Source of the DNA: Stratiolaelaps scimitus
Taxonomy: Eukaryota > Arthropoda > Arachnida > Mesostigmata > Laelapidae
Length of the DNA: 64,000 nt
Assembly (NCBI GenBank): GCA_019614645.1
Contig: JABWDB010000004.1
Span: 12,090,001 to 12,154,000 of the forward strand
Direction: 5' to 3'
Under the pieces are notes generated by a model. It made no database searches. It had not been told where the DNA came from and saw only the letters and a program-made list of their open reading frames with translations. Positions 26,401 through 38,831 of the stretch are shown here, in pieces. The translations under genes were made by a program, and so were the position numbers. The first letter of the stretch is position 1, and each line of letters begins with the position of its first letter.

Positions 26401-26870
26401 TATGAGGTTCGACCATCCATGTTCTCCGATCACCAGATCATTTACGAGTGTCTCCAATGAACTCTGCAACGAAAATCGACCTAAAATTTAACCCTACGCA
26501 GGTGGCAATTTTTAGTTTCGTGTTCGTCGTCTGTTGTCGCAAATTCTCTGACGAGTTCACCGTCTCTTTGGGAGACATCTCATGAAAATAATATATAGAT
26601 ATATATATATATAAGTATAATTCGCATGTATATAAAATACTTCTTAGTATGCCATATTTCCTAGAACCCACCCGCAAATTGCTGGGCGTAAGTTTCATTA
26701 ACATAATAATACCATCGTTAACGAAACATATGTGTTATGTTTTCTTGGCCTTCAGATCGGTTCATCAAGGAGGCGCGACGGACTATTCCGGCGGACATGT
26801 CGACTCGTCCGTTCCTCCGCTCAAGAGGACGCGCCTCACCGCCGATAATTGGCCAGCCGCTGCCACCTAA
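19617..26870 (+). CDS. Mef2: MEF2 transcription factor (seven coding exons)
   Basis: Myocyte enhancer factor 2 is a nuclear MADS-box transcription factor. It binds A/T-rich YTA(A/T)4TAR sites as a dimer and drives muscle, neuronal and immune programmes, and class IIa HDACs bind its MADS/MEF2 region. Joined exons are 19617-19670, 20351-20554, 23122-23376, 23648-23792, 24408-24806, 26168-26369 and 26756-26870, with consistent phases, giving 457 residues (usual range about 450-515). The MADS box (1-57) and MEF2 domain (58-86) are nearly identical to other animals. Conserved islands follow: NLRVMVPP (275-282), TPVVSV (327-332), the IKSEPISP motif (411-418) and a basic tail with KRTRL near the end. 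The start is the invariant MGRKK methionine. The region between is divergent and Ser/Pro/Gln-rich, as in other transactivation domains. Upstream untranslated exons are not located. Confidence 0.97.
19671..20350 (+). other. Mef2 intron 1
   Basis: A 680-bp GT-AG intron. It contains a copy of a dispersed repeat (19781-19945) and a short (TA)n near 20067-20079, and no other coding signal. Confidence 0.9.
19781..19945 (+). repeat. Dispersed repeat family, copy A
   Basis: Shares two separated blocks with the copy at 54309-54475: a TCCACGG...ACTGCTTT...GCATTGC start, then a TCCTCCGATTGCAA / CACACGAATGC / CCACCAGG end. It shares only the first block with 38511-38575. All three are in the same orientation. 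No ORF or tRNA-like head is seen; it may be part of a larger transposable element. Confidence 0.7.
20351..20554 (+). CDS. Mef2: Mef2 coding exon 2 (rest of MADS and MEF2 domains)
   Basis: Encodes residues 19-86 and is 204 bp, phase 0 at both ends. It holds the rest of the MADS box ([20 protein letters not shown] and onward) and the MEF2 domain through SRTNNDIVE. This is the most conserved part of the protein, forming the DNA-binding and dimer surface. Acceptor is CCCAG|GTG and donor is GAG|GTTTGT. Only one version of the next exon is seen, so the duplicated alternative exon known in vertebrate genes is not evident here. Confidence 0.97.
20555..23121 (+). other. Mef2 intron 2
   Basis: A 2,567-bp intron. 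It begins with (TA)n at 20632-20666. A GC-rich block (about 20735-22320) of different composition follows and is described separately. The rest is ordinary AT-richer sequence with no recognised exon. Confidence 0.85.
20709..22320 (-). mobile_element. GC-rich block, possible decayed retroelement
   Basis: This block is much richer in G+C than the surrounding intron and is open over long stretches on the minus strand (20709-21053, 21281-21574, 21648-21962, 21959-22159). The leftmost minus ORF ends in a hydrophilic, complex segment ([20 protein letters not shown]) that is protein-like. I see no reverse transcriptase, integrase or terminal repeat that I can name. A decayed retroelement inserted antisense in the intron is one explanation; a GC-rich intronic enhancer or CpG-rich region is another. 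Confidence 0.3.
23122..23376 (+). CDS. Mef2: Mef2 coding exon 3
   Basis: Encodes residues 87-171 (255 bp, phase 0 both ends), beginning ALNKKDHKG, the usual continuation of the MEF2 domain. It then holds a Cys-Cys and acidic segment ([10 protein letters not shown]) and a [16 protein letters not shown] stretch equivalent to the KLNED region of vertebrate proteins. The donor is CGG|GTAAGC, and the following intron starts with a (TA)n tract at about 23387-23415. Confidence 0.93.
23377..23647 (+). other. Mef2 intron 3
   Basis: A 271-bp intron starting GTAAGC, containing (TA)n then a short GTAT repeat, and ending ACAACAG. Confidence 0.88.
23648..23792 (+). CDS. Mef2: Mef2 coding exon 4
   Basis: Encodes residues 172-219 plus one base of codon 220 (145 bp, phase 0 to phase 1). 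The translation is Ser/Gln/Pro-rich ([20 protein letters not shown]), typical of the transactivation region with candidate proline-directed phosphorylation sites. Donor is GAG|GTACGT. The frame stays open past the donor for 37 codons, so the 3' boundary rests on the strong donor and on a phase match to exon 5. Confidence 0.87.
23793..24407 (+). other. Mef2 intron 4
   Basis: A 615-bp intron with (TA)-rich sequence at about 24168-24197 and a (CTG)-rich stretch near 24286-24300. The acceptor CCCCAG lies at 24402-24407 with only a modest pyrimidine tract. No extra exon was recognised, although an alternative exon could be hidden here. Confidence 0.8.
24408..24806 (+). CDS. Mef2: Mef2 coding exon 5
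   Basis: Encodes codon 220 (split) to one base of codon 353 (399 bp, phase 1 both ends). It contains [12 protein letters not shown], matching the conserved (D/N)LRVxIPP island, and TPVVSV followed by an [10 protein letters not shown] segment. The rest is Gly/Ser/Pro-rich. The donor GTACGT follows CCCA. The frame remains open into the intron as far as TGA at 25022-25024, so retention of this intron would give a different C terminus. Confidence 0.92.
24807..26167 (+). other. Mef2 intron 5, with possible retained-intron coding end
   Basis: A 1,361-bp intron. Its first 218 bases continue the exon 5 frame to a TGA, and within them lies a second strong acceptor, T8-CAG at 24933-24943. That acceptor would be in phase 0, incompatible with the exon 5 donor, so only retention or an unseen donor gives that reading. 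Further along are (CTG)n near 25533-25549 and (TA)n near 26040-26056. Confidence 0.8.
26168..26369 (+). CDS. Mef2: Mef2 coding exon 6 (SUMO switch motif)
   Basis: Encodes residues 354-419 plus two bases of codon 420 (202 bp). It begins [20 protein letters not shown], corresponding to the conserved SADLSxLxxF region, and ends with IKSEPISPP. The latter fits the phosphorylation-dependent SUMOylation motif (hydrophobic-K-x-E-x-x-S-P): Lys412 would be the acceptor and Ser417 the phosphosite. In vertebrate MEF2A this switch controls repression at synapse-related targets. The exon has no internal ATG-started ORF and was recognised from motif and phase. Confidence 0.94.
26370..26755 (+). other. Mef2 intron 6
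   Basis: A 386-bp intron, GTATGC to TTCAG, with a short (TA)n at about 26591-26613. Nothing else recognised. Confidence 0.88.
26756..26870 (+). CDS. Mef2: Mef2 coding exon 7 (C terminus)
   Basis: Completes codon 420 and encodes residues 421-457, then TAA at 26868-26870. The last residues, [18 protein letters not shown], correspond to the conserved animal tail KRxRLSEGWAT, a C-terminal nuclear-localisation element. The Gly of SEGW is replaced by Asn and the end is three residues longer, a modest divergence. Acceptor is CTTCAG|A. Confidence 0.95.
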
Positions 26871-29800
26871 TCAGTCACTGTTCACTAGAGGATCAATCAT
26901 CCACTGCTATATCGCTCTTTTTCTCTATATTTGCAAAGCGTTGTATACATGAATGACCGAACCCAGCCACGGATGACGTTTATCAAAAACCTGAGACGAT
27001 GGATGTCAACCAGCTCTCTATTTAGCTCAAATCGATTGGTGATGACGACAATGTCAATGACGAATGGTTCGCTAGCAGCAGGAAGAGCGCCACGCGAAAC
27101 TCGGGGGCGGTGATCCGCCACCAGCCATGCGAGGTGACCGAAGCCAAAGACTTGTTGATGGGTCCTCAGCCCTCACTGCGTTCGTTTATCGTTCTCTCTA
27201 GATAAGGCAAGAGAAGCAGGCGGACGAGATAACGAAATGTTTTGTTTACACATCGTCGACGACAACGCAGCGGACGACGAGAGTCGGCGGAGTGCAGGGG
27301 CGCGCATGTCCGTCTGTCCATGTGAAAAATATAATAGGCCCGCTGTGGTCGGCGGGTTTTTCCCCCCCAAGTTTCCGGTTTGATCTCGGTCTAGTGCACG
27401 TCAGAGGGTGGCGAGCCTGCGGCTGCTTCTGCTACAGCTAACGTTGTAGTAACAGTGGTGGCAAGGCGGCGAAGCAAACGGCCAAGAGTGCATCTGCAGT
27501 ACGCATGGTGACCTAGGTCGGCGACGGTGGCGGCGGTGGCGGCGGCGGTGGCGTGTATCGTACGGCGGCATATGCACGGCGAAAGGCACGAAGAAGAAAG
27601 CAGATTGTATAGTGCACCGTATCGACACATATAGAAAGGGGACGAGGAAGCCGGGTAAAGGATAAAGAAGACATTAATGAATTAATGAATGCGAAGAACA
27701 TGCATGATGATTATGATGCTGATGAAGAAGAAGAAGAATCAATCATAAAACACAAAATAGAAACTTTAGCGTTCACAGGCGAATACACCGCCCACACATT
27801 CGTATACGTGAACACACAAACACACTCATGCACACACACAACATACACAGACACACATCCTGTATAATAGCTGATTGATGGATACATATAGCTTGTGGTT
27901 GCCCTGGGATGAAGAACGTGCCAGAGCGACGCGAGGAGTTCGAGTGATAGCGAGAAATCCGAATCGACAAAGATGCGAAGAGAATGACGCAGAAGAAAGG
28001 CAGAACGAGTGGAGAAATGAAGAGTACGGCGACCTCCATGAGAGAGGGAGAGAGAGAGAGATATCGAACGAAAATTGAATTTGCTCACACTTGCTGGACT
28101 CGTCCGGGCGTGAGGTTCAACTCGATTCAGGCGGCCAGCAGATGGTAGTCGACGATGAGCTGAAACGGACGAAGATCAGCCGTGGCGAGCGAAGGCGATT
28201 CCACGAGAGGACGAGGATGGAAGCGCTGTCAAGCGAAATATCTGAACTGGGAAACGAACGAAAGTTGACGACTGCAAAAGAATCGAGGACAGGAAGACGA
28301 AAATTGGAAGAAGTCGGTAGCCAAGTTGAATATGATTGAATATAACATAAATAAATAAATAACCATATATATATATATATATATATATATGGTTGAGCTG
28401 AGGTGGACCGGGGCCGAGTCTCGTGGCAGTCGAAGGCTGCGGAAGACATCGGACGCATACACTATAATTGAGAAGAACACCAGGATGACACACAGGACAA
28501 GGAAGGACAAGAACGAGAAGCTTTGCGGGCAGACTATATGTCGGTGTCTCAATAAACGATATCTCTATATATATATATATATATATACAGGATGAGAGGC
28601 GATGATAGGAGAGTCGGAAAACGCAAACCCTGTCAGCAAACTTGTGACAGTAAACGTCTGTCCGTGTATGCCTAGCTGTTGTCCAAATACTGGATCGCTG
28701 GTTAAATATATAACGGCAGAAGCAGCAGGAGCACGTCGGCCACAACAACAAAAATGGAGGACCAAGCCACAGCGAGGATACACCACCTCATCTGTCTAAC
28801 TATTAATCTATCTATCTGTTAAAGAGAAAGGCGACCTGCAGTCGCCGTCAGCGACGGGAAACAGACGGACGGATGAATTTGACCATCCGCAGGAAGCCGA
28901 AAGGGCCTATTAGAGATATGATCGAAGATATCAGTCGATGTATGACCGGTATTGAGAGCAGCGACCAGGGACCATCTGATCTGACATCGGCGTTTCGATT
29001 CCGACATCGCCAATGCGCTTCAAGTCGACGGCAGTTCGAAGTGTGTTACCATCTCGTTTGATCTGTCGAGGAAAGAAAACCTGAGACGCAGTGCAACTCT
29101 ATTCGAAGAACATTTCTCCTCTATGCTAGAGAAAAATCATTGAGCATGAACAGGAGGATGAGGAAGTAAAAAACAATGAGACACACCACGTTGTTGTTGT
29201 TAAATTGCGAATCGTCACGGCCACGTACAAGTCAAACACCAACAAACCAAACCAAACCCTAAGGTCGTAGCCACATCAGTGGAGATATAAATATATATAT
29301 ATATATATAGTATATTTTCATGAGTGTTTCATACACCTGTGTACCTGTACTTTAATATATTACTATGTATTTGTTGTTTACTTAGTCTTAGTAATATATA
29401 TGATATATATATATATAATGATGATAATAATAATAATAATGAGAAATAGAAGCTGTATGGAGATGAAGCCTACACATATATATATATATATATATAATAT
29501 TATGACAAGGTGTCCGACTGGTCGTTCTCTGTCCGTCGGTCGATACCATATATAAATCGATATATAAATATAAAATAAATGTACCCGCAAGACCGATGTA
29601 CGAGTGACACTGAAAGTATGAGAGTTGACAAACATGAAAACAACAACAACAGCAACAAAGAAATGACGCTAATAATAACAATAATAATATATGGTTTGTC
29701 GATGATACAACATACTGATCAGATGTTATATATATATATATCCATGTGGTCTGTATCTTGAGAATATAAAATAATGGCACCAATGATGATGATAATGATA

Positions 29801-32800
29801 ATGAAGGTGACGAGACTAAGGTCAATAGTAGGTATTTGGCAAAGAGGCGTATTTGGCCGAAAACTCGGCCCGAATCCTAGCCACGATCCACAGCGATCGT
29901 GCTCTTACACTAGCGGTAAACACATCCCACAAACGACATTTGGTGACACGGCGAATGGCCAGCGGTGACGGCGCCGCAGCTTAACAGCGGTTGCTGAGCC
30001 GTTTGCGTCCAGCTGGCAGACGTCGACCCGTGTGGACGCAGTCGTAGACACCAACAGTCGGCGGTAGAGACGCCGTCAGCGGCAGCAGCAGTGGTGTGTG
30101 CAGTTCCACAGAAGGGATGCTTATGAGAAGCAGAGCAGCCTTAGTGAGGTATATAGCTAAGTGATTGAACAAGGGCATAGGGCCGACACGAATGGAAGAC
30201 GAGTGTTATCGGGTGGTGGCCAAATCGAACCCTAACTGAGGTAGCTGGGTTGCGCAGAGACTCGGCGTTCACTCGGCCTTTCAGCGAAACTAATAAACTA
30301 GAGATTGGATAGTTAACATTGTTTTTGAGCTTTACTGACGGGGCAATGGGGTGTCGAACGCCATCATGTGACGCTATGATGAGTCGGTTTAGTAAAATTA
30401 TAAGAACGATGGGCTTGCCCGCGCTGGGCCACCGATAGTGAGACCCTAGACAGAAGCTAGACAAACTAATCAGGGGCCGGACGAAGAGCGAGAGAAAGAG
30501 GGGTCCAAGATTGCCGCTCGTCAAAGCAGCCATTTCTAGAAGGGAAACATTCGACGAGGCAAGAGAGCGATATGTAGGCGTATAGACATAAGTATAGGTT
30601 GGCCGGCCATCACGCACTGGAACGTTCGGACGCTGTTCAAGGGTGGCGTCGAATTGTGAGGCCGAGTACGGCTAACTGTAGCAAGATTCAAACACGAGTA
30701 GATTGGAGGCAAACGCGTCTAATTAACACTCACAATGAACTAAACGTTCACATCTACGATTGTCGAAGCTCGTGATAGAACAAGTGGCAGGCTTTGATAT
30801 AATCATATAATAATCTAATAATAGTAACAAAAACAATAATGTGTACAATGATAACAACAACAATAATAATAATTAATATTATTATTATTATTACATAATT
30901 GAGAAATCACCAAGAGGCAAGATACAGGGGGGCAGAGGAAGATTCCGTTGGTAGCAAGCAGCACTGGTCTCAGCGACGATGGGTGACATATTTTCGTGCA
31001 ATGTCCCGGCACACCTCACTGAACCTCTCTCCTTGAATCGTCTACATCGGAAAGCACATCGGGCTTCTTCACGTTTTTCATTCTCTGTGCAATTCACGTC
31101 AAACCCGCAATTCTTCCCGAACTAGCTCTCTGGTAAGCCATCTACAATATCTGGGCTACGTGGCACGCACCCCTAACCCAACGTGAGCTGACACGTTCAA
31201 AAAGCACGTCTGCTAGAAGCACACACGCCTTTCGGTCGTCCTAACATCCAGAACCTGACCTGTGTTTGTGTTCATTTGCGTGCGAGCATCACTCTCTCAC
31301 TCTGGCGTTTGTCGTCGACACGCCTCGAACGAGCGTTTCATACGGAGACGGGCTCACGCTGAAAACGGCTATACGTAATTGTTGTTCAAGAAAATTCTCC
31401 CTCGGTTTTGTGCCATTGACCACGTCATACCTAAGGCGACATCTACGCTAGGGAACGCCAATAATTGGCGGCAACATCTAGCCACTAGATATAGCAACAG
31501 AGAACAAGAGATACGTGCAAAATCAATGAGTATGATAGCCGTATGACTATTGGAGTGGCGTCCTTCTGAACATATTTGTGAAGGCGATTAATATGGCGTC
31601 GATGCTATACATAATCGCCATATCTCATATTCATGTACCAGTAATCGCTATGGTGATATTCCCGTATCTATATTCTAACCTTACGAAATTGAGACATGGT
31701 CAATAGTATTGACAACTATTTATTCTATGATTATTATTTTTTATTCCGAATCATGAGTGCGTGCAGCACCCTTCTATCTGATCGGCCAGGAGACCTTATG
31801 TGGCTAGGAGCCGTACATAGATATAATGATGGCATTCTGCCGAGCTACAAATACAAATAAACAGGATGAGGTCAAGTCTCAGCAATCGATGTGGAAAAAC
31901 AAATTAAGTAGCAGGTCACCAAAACGAATCAAGTTCTAACCAAATAGCAGAAGCGTCTACCAGAAATCGGGCGTAGCCAACGGGGTGCGGACGTACTGAC
32001 ATAGACCACCACAACTATAGATTAGAGTGCTCAAGAGAGAGAGAGAGAGAGCGAGAGAGATAATGCAACAAATCTGTCCCGAGACGACTGAGTGCATTGA
32101 CGTCAATGAGTGAAGTTGAAAGATATGTGAATGCTACGAACTACTACCATAACAGACGAATGCGCAGGAAGAAGCGATTTGATTAAAAAACAATTAGATG
32201 AAATCTTATAGAGAAATTAGCTATTAGGAATTATTGACTAAAACGATTCGTTTCATTACTATATCAGAATGTTACGCTATACAAGTAAAGTATTTGCAGC
32301 AATTTTCAACGATAGCATCTGAGTGTGAATCGGAACTCCGGAATGAGTCCTATGAGACTATTACTATTATTATTATAGGGGTAGAATATATCGAACGGAT
32401 TTTGGTATATTCGTAAATGTCAAAGGTATTAATTACTTTCTATATCCGGCGTGGGCATAGCCAGCTAACTCGTATACGACCGAAACACCAAACGGTTATT
32501 AAGAGACTAGTTAGGGGATCGTACGCCAGGTCTCCTGGTGTCGCGTGACGTCTTCAGATTAGAGAGTATTTTTGTTAGGTGTCAGAAACGCGCTAGGTTT
32601 TTGTGAATGTCGACGCACGGGTCGTTTCGTATGGGCACGGTCCTTCGCGCACGATTTTTCGAGCACGGACGACCACAGCTAGCCCGTAGTCCGAATCAAA
32701 GTCAGCAGTGGACACGGATTCACAAATCTATACATTTGCAAAGGACACATTTGAAGCAACAGACAAACACACACGCACACATGTACGCAGGACTTTTCAC

Positions 32801-34811
32801 CATTTCCAGCACAAGCATGCCTAACTGACAAACTCTTACGATACGTATCATCCCGTACAATTTAGACGACAAGCATATGCTATTTTTAGAAGGGGCACGA
32901 GCGCACGAAGAACACTCGGGGAGCTCCTGTATAGGAGTTCCACACCATCAGACGATAGGATATATCGACGATCTAGGCACGAATATATACACATACACAC
33001 ACAAACTCTCTGACACACACATACACCGATAGTCATACATACAATCGCATTGAAATACACGCATAGAGACACAGACCGCCTCTTACACCCGTCATAGCTT
33101 TACTCTATATTGATATACAAATGCATCATTACAACAACTCAACTACTATATGACCACACCAGTACAAAGCAACCAAGTCAACGGCTCGAAACCTGCTACG
33201 CGAAACGAACACAGACGTTGCTGCTTCCCTACGCTTGCCGGAACGGATCCGACGCGAGAGAGCCGGACAAATCTGATCATATATTCACGAATACACTAAC
33301 AAAAAAACATGCTCTACCACCCAGCTTACTGACCAAATCGACAACTCATACCTATAGTACTACTACTGTGTGAAGACAAATAGAGAAATGGAGGATACAA
33401 ATCGATCGTGGCAGTTAGTTCAATGACGTTAGAAGTTGACTGCGCATTCAATCAATGGATGCCGAGTAGGTGACATGCCACTGCCTGCGGACCGTATAGA
33501 TAGAACTTTTGGATATAGGTTTTTTTTCGAAACATTTGTTGAGATATCGAGAGACAGGATCATGGACGATGATGATGATGGTGATGAGTACGTCGAAGAC
33601 AATGGACAAAACAAAAAGGAAAGGAACCATCAGAGCCGAGTGCGGCTTTTAGGAAATCGCTATTGTCAGCAGTGGATATGAGATAAGATAACGAACTAGA
33701 CGAATAGCCACTAATAGTATCGATAGGTTAATAGGACACCAAACTTTACCGAGAGGAGATCCTATATAACGCGTCGGATGAATGAACGCGCGAACGCTCT
33801 CCGAACTATGAGACCCCCCTGCCCACGCAGAAACAACAACAACAACAACAGCAACAACCAAAAAAGAAAACGACGAGGCGCTCGAAAGTTTATGGCGTCA
33901 CAGACTCACCGCCACTCCGGCGTTACTCACCCGTTTCGACCTTGACGATTCAACAGGGAGAACTCCGGCAGCGGCGGCAGTAGCTTGAACGGCCCAGCGC
34001 CGATTCTCCAGAGTCAGAACTGAATGGCTGAGAAATGACGCGAGAATCAGCGAAAATGAAACATAATAATAATAATGATAATAATAATAATAATAATAAG
34101 ATGTAATGTGGAATCTATAAATGTAGATAGGTACTATACTAATGATAATAGCAGTTACCATTATTACTAATATAACAAGTGGTAACGGAGTGTCGGAGCT
34201 AGAGAGGGAGAGAAATGAATATATATATATATATATATATATAATCTACATAGTCAGTGATAAGTGAATGATGAATCACTAAAATAATATTCATAACATT
34301 TACTATCATTATTATTGTTGTTATATACGAAAGCAGAATAATAAAATTATGCGATATAGTTGATAATATATTTTGCAAACGGAATGAGAGAGAGGAAAGT
34401 GGTACGACTAAATGAATAACACAGATAAATCAATAAACAAAGAAACCAACTAACACAATCAACAGACACACATATAATGTACACGACAAATTAACTCACA
34501 CGGAACATATATATATATATATATATATATATAGATGTGGGTAGCAAGAAGGTAACATGCGAACTAAAAAATCACACACTAGAAAAGTAACTTTAGCAGA
34601 ATAGGACAAAGAAATGAAAAAATTAGCAAACTGATATAACATCAACGGGCGCCGGTCAAACGAGAATCTGACAAAGCTCCATAGAGAGGCAAACAAAATC
34701 TAACTCAATATAGCCAAACCATCATATGACGTCCACGCGAACATGTATACTGACATACACATACATACGAGATATATATATATACATTTATATATATATA
34801 TATAAAACTAT

Positions 34812-34852
<41 letters not shown>

Positions 34853-37184
34853 CAAAGGGAAGCAAAACCAAGCGGAACACTGAACGGGGACGACATTAAA
34901 TTAGAAGAGGTGTGTACCAATAGCGCTGAGTCCCGTGTACGTAACAACTCTCAACCCGAGAGATTCCCTTCACTCACAGTGCCTGACAGTGAGAGCAGAT
35001 AGATCATTTCCAGCTGAATTTTCAACTGAATGATTATGATAATGATCGTCTTAGATGAAGAGGAGAAGTGTGCAAGAGAGAAAGGGACGTAGTTAAAATT
35101 ATAGTCATTATAGTATAGTAAGTGTTGTTGACAACTATTGTAATTACCATAATTTATATATATTATATATATGTAAAAGGACTAATCGTGACAGCTTCGA
35201 AAAATGACATGAGTGAAAGCTGTTCTCTCAAAACAAATCGACCAGTGGCAGAACTATATTAAACTAAGATACCATGCTATCGTTCGGATATGCGTGGCGA
35301 AACGACAATGCCATAATATATCCGCGTCATCGGGCTCGCATTCAAGCACTCATAACCACACATGCATCTGCGAGTTGTTTCTCCTGCTTGTGTCTGGTCT
35401 CTCAAAATCAGGCTCTATTTCGTATTCCTGGAACCATGCGACAATCTCTCGACTGACCGCGATCGATGGCTGATTATCATTTCGTTTTCGATATTTTCTC
35501 TTTCTGTTACTGCAACAGATGTGGACGATGAGAACACGATAGAGTTCGCTGTACGAGTGATCCCAAAAACCGCACCTATCTCACATTTTGGCTTATTTGG
35601 CGATTCGTTTTTGTTTGTAACTTTTAGTTTCTATGTGCCGACTCTGCTTTGACTTGAAGAGACGGACCGGTTCATTATTTATTGTTAACGCCGGGCGGTA
35701 GGGATGCATACGTTCCAGTCACGGGTCAAAAATGCTCACAGATATCCAGTTGATTTTTTTTGTTCGCTGTACGCGTTTCAAGAACTGGCCACCCTGACTC
35801 GTATTTCTTCTGTGCAGATCGTTCGTCTCTTCCACAGGGAAAATCGAGGTGAAAAGTTACTCGCGAGCATTTTTTTTTCGCCCTTTGCTAACGTATTCAC
35901 GACATCGTGTCTGATTCAGTGAAAGACGCCTGATGAGATCCCCATCGACTCAGTCCAGCAAACAGCGGACAGAGCGGACACAGTGCTCACAACACGTTGG
36001 TGTAGGCGAACTCTCGATGACGGGGATTGATGAAATGGAGATCGGTGACGTCCGATGTACGAACCCCCGCCCGGGGTTTACATCGACGTTTGCGTCGGGT
36101 CTCTGCGCCGTCACCCGCTTGGCATTGTGTTGCTTCTCGCTTCACTAGAGTGGGAGCACCAGAAACATTTGATAGTTTACAATAATAATAATAATAATTC
36201 CACTGTGAATGGCAGAGAGCGCGGGATATGATGGGAGAGATAGCGAACGTGGCTGTAACTGTTATTGTAATCAGACTTAGTGATTGTAATTGTATAATTA
36301 TAATCTTAATTGCTATATAATAATAATAGTAATGATAATTGTATCTCCATGATGATTATGGCGGCGACGCGATGGCTAAAGATGATCATCACACGAACTG
36401 AAAAGGGGTTAATGTAATAAAGACTGATACATGATGTAATGACGGTATTGATACATTGAATACATAAGCGTACGGCGTAGCCCTACAACATGAATGGAAA
36501 GAAACAAAGAAACTGGAGATCGCTACCACGTTGTGATGATGGTGATTCTATATATATATATATATATATATACTGATAATGAATAATGTAATAATTGTAT
36601 TTATTATTTTGTTTGGCCGCATCACCGGGACGCCCTCACCCGACGGAAGTAGCTCCCCATAAAAATCTCAATGAGAACGAGCGAGATAAATCTATGATCG
36701 GCATAGACATCAGAGCGTCGTAAGCGAAGAGATATAGAGAGAGAGTGCAAAAATCATGCGATCCTCTGGACGGGAGATAGATGGGGGATAATGATGACTC
36801 AGAGCATTCACTCCCATGAGTGATACATGCGGATGCTGACCATATATATATATATATATATATAGATAAACGTGAAGGTATAAAGATAAATATGAATCTA
36901 GATTCTGGCTAAATAAAACGGACAGAAAACAGACGTTAGAGAATGGGTATCGTGATGACAAATGATACTGGTGTGAACATGATGATGATTATACTAAGAG
37001 AGGCTAATGATATATACATATACATACAATGAGGAGACTGATTCGTGATGATGATGATGATATGTGAGAGGAATGAAATTGAGTTCAGAGTATCTCAGCC
37101 TTTTTAGGACAAGCGAAGGTCGGGACAAGGGGACTGTGTAGACAGTCAGCATCTCCTCCAGCGCCTCATTTTCCTTGGCAAGAC

Positions 37185-37215
<31 letters not shown>

Positions 37216-37379
37216 GAGAAGCAGAATTAACATACACTTGTACTCGACGAAGCAGAGCTTCGCCCTCACGAGCCTGCTACTACTGCTGCTGTTGCTGCTG
37301 ACGTAAGAGGTCGAAAGATAGAGCCTTCGCAGCGCCGCAGTCTGAAGCGAAACTGTCGGTCTGCCGATCAAGTCGACGC
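26871..37379 (+). other. Mef2 3' UTR and/or intergenic tract
   Basis: About 10.5 kb with no recognisable coding exon. Much of it is purine-biased on the + strand, with GA, CA, AAC/AAT and TA microsatellites (for example 28367-28391, 29290-29309, 32034-32057, 34218-34242, 34503-34532, 34818-34850, 36550-36570, 36842-36863, 37183-37217). Candidate AATAAA signals occur at 28350-28355, 31856-31861 and elsewhere, but none can be assigned. ORFs up to 190 codons (28176-28751 minus) run through TA repeats and carry no domain. Either a long Mef2 3' UTR or repetitive intergenic DNA fits. Confidence 0.45.
34818..34850 (+). repeat. (GA)n microsatellite
   Basis: About 33 bp of uninterrupted GA dinucleotides, preceded by (TA)n at about 34772-34804. 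It is representative of the purine-rich microsatellites in this region. Confidence 0.9.
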
Positions 37380-38811
37380 GTTGTCTTTCCTGATCCAATC
37401 CCTACCCCCCTACCCCCCCAACCCCGCGCCCCCGACCTATCGTTTCGTGTTTTCGCCGTGTGGCCCGTGAGCGTCCTTCGTCTGAGTGTCCGCCTACGCC
37501 GTGGCAGCGAACGCCGCCACCGGACGCATTCACGTGCGTCCCTGCCCGACGCATAGGCCAAAAGCTGTTCAAATAGAGCCACCGTGTGGACGGTCAGCGT
37601 GGTCATTCATTCGCACACGGCGCGGGCTCCATCTGTACAAAGAAAGCACCGCCTCGGAATGGAACCGAGGCCGCCTAGTTTCCTTAGCCTAGAAGTCACA
37701 TATTCGATATAACCCTCTTTGTCTCAACAACAACAACAACAACAAAAAACAACAACAACAAAATAAATCGATTTCAGTTGTCATTAATGTACAACGAGAT
37801 GTGTCTTCATATTTGATTAGTCATATATCATGATAGATGGAATAAGCTAACACAGAACTATGGAAATGGTAATAACATCTATTGGCATCATTTACGGAGG
37901 CGGAATCTACAGCGTGTCAAGACCGGTCTGTCTCGGACGCCCATGAAATATCTATATATCTAGATGGCGACAGGTCATGAATCGAATAATATTGAGTGTA
38001 TACCCTTTGAAAATCTGTCCACACCCTTCCACTCGCCGCACACGTATGCGTGTCGTACCGGTACCATGCTGATAAGGAGCAAGAATAGTCTGATGGGATA
38101 TCAGTGCCAAGGGCCAACCGCTGACGAAACGCCGACCGTTCTGGGCCGGCAACAGAAAAAGATCATCATTTCTACGCGTACAGCCGGGCGCTGTGTTTTG
38201 ATTCGGGCAGCAGTGCATTCATTCATTTCCAATTTGAAATGGAACGGAGCCCGCTGAAGTAGTAGTGGGTCCCACATGATCGATCGATCGAGAGATACAG
38301 AGAGAACTGCACTCGATGTCGTATACTTTACGGCTTCGTCGAATCTCTCTAACAAGGTAGTGTTAATTAGCGTGGTTAGTACGCCGTTGACGACACCTGT
38401 CCGTGACGTTTATGGGCTGACTAAATATAACATATTAGTGAAGGGACGATCTCGTTTCGAAGTTGGTGACAGCTTCGAGTAAATTTTCTGAGCTGACTTT
38501 GAACGTTTAGGCCAACCTTTACCGTCCACGGTACAACTGCTTTCGGCATTACTTCATAAGATGAATCCCTTCGTGTGTTTGCTTTTCAAAACGACTGCTT
38601 CTATGAAGCGCCCGCGAGCACCTTAGATACACCACTAATAAACATCGAATAATATAGGTGATAAGTACATTAGTCTAATCTTTGATGCGACATCGCACCT
38701 GGCGTAAATGCTACGTTTGTGTTCTCTCCAAAGCAGCGTTGTGGTACCGCTCGAACGGATATTCGCGCGATCTTCGCACAGAATAATGGCCAGTGGTACA
38801 CCGAATATCAG
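37380..38811. promoter_or_regulatory. GC-rich segment upstream of GCNA, possible promoter region
   Basis: From 37390 to about 37690 the DNA is GC- and CpG-rich, unlike the AT-rich tracts on both sides, and contains five C-runs (G-runs on the minus strand) at 37400-37433. It lies about 1.1 kb before the first GCNA coding exon. A promoter role is inferred from position and composition only. From 37700 to 38811 there is an (AAC)n tract (37727-37763), a dispersed-repeat copy (38511-38575) and no coding signal. Confidence 0.3.
38511..38575 (+). repeat. Dispersed repeat family, copy B (partial)
   Basis: Matches the first block of the copies at 19781 and 54309, including GTCCACGGTACAACTGCTTT and CGGCATTACTTCATAAGATG, then diverges after about 65 bases. 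Same orientation as the other two copies. Confidence 0.65.
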
Positions 38812-38831
38812 ATGTCCCCGCTCCGGCCGAG
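38812..38831 (+). CDS. GCNA: GCNA candidate first coding exon
   Basis: ATG followed by 17 bases (MSPLRP plus two bases) to donor AG|GTAAGC. It was chosen because its phase 2 end joins exon 2 in the open frame. An overlapping ATG at 38786 in another frame would hit a stop after splicing. The chosen frame is also open upstream without an ATG, so a longer start through another exon is possible. Confidence 0.45.
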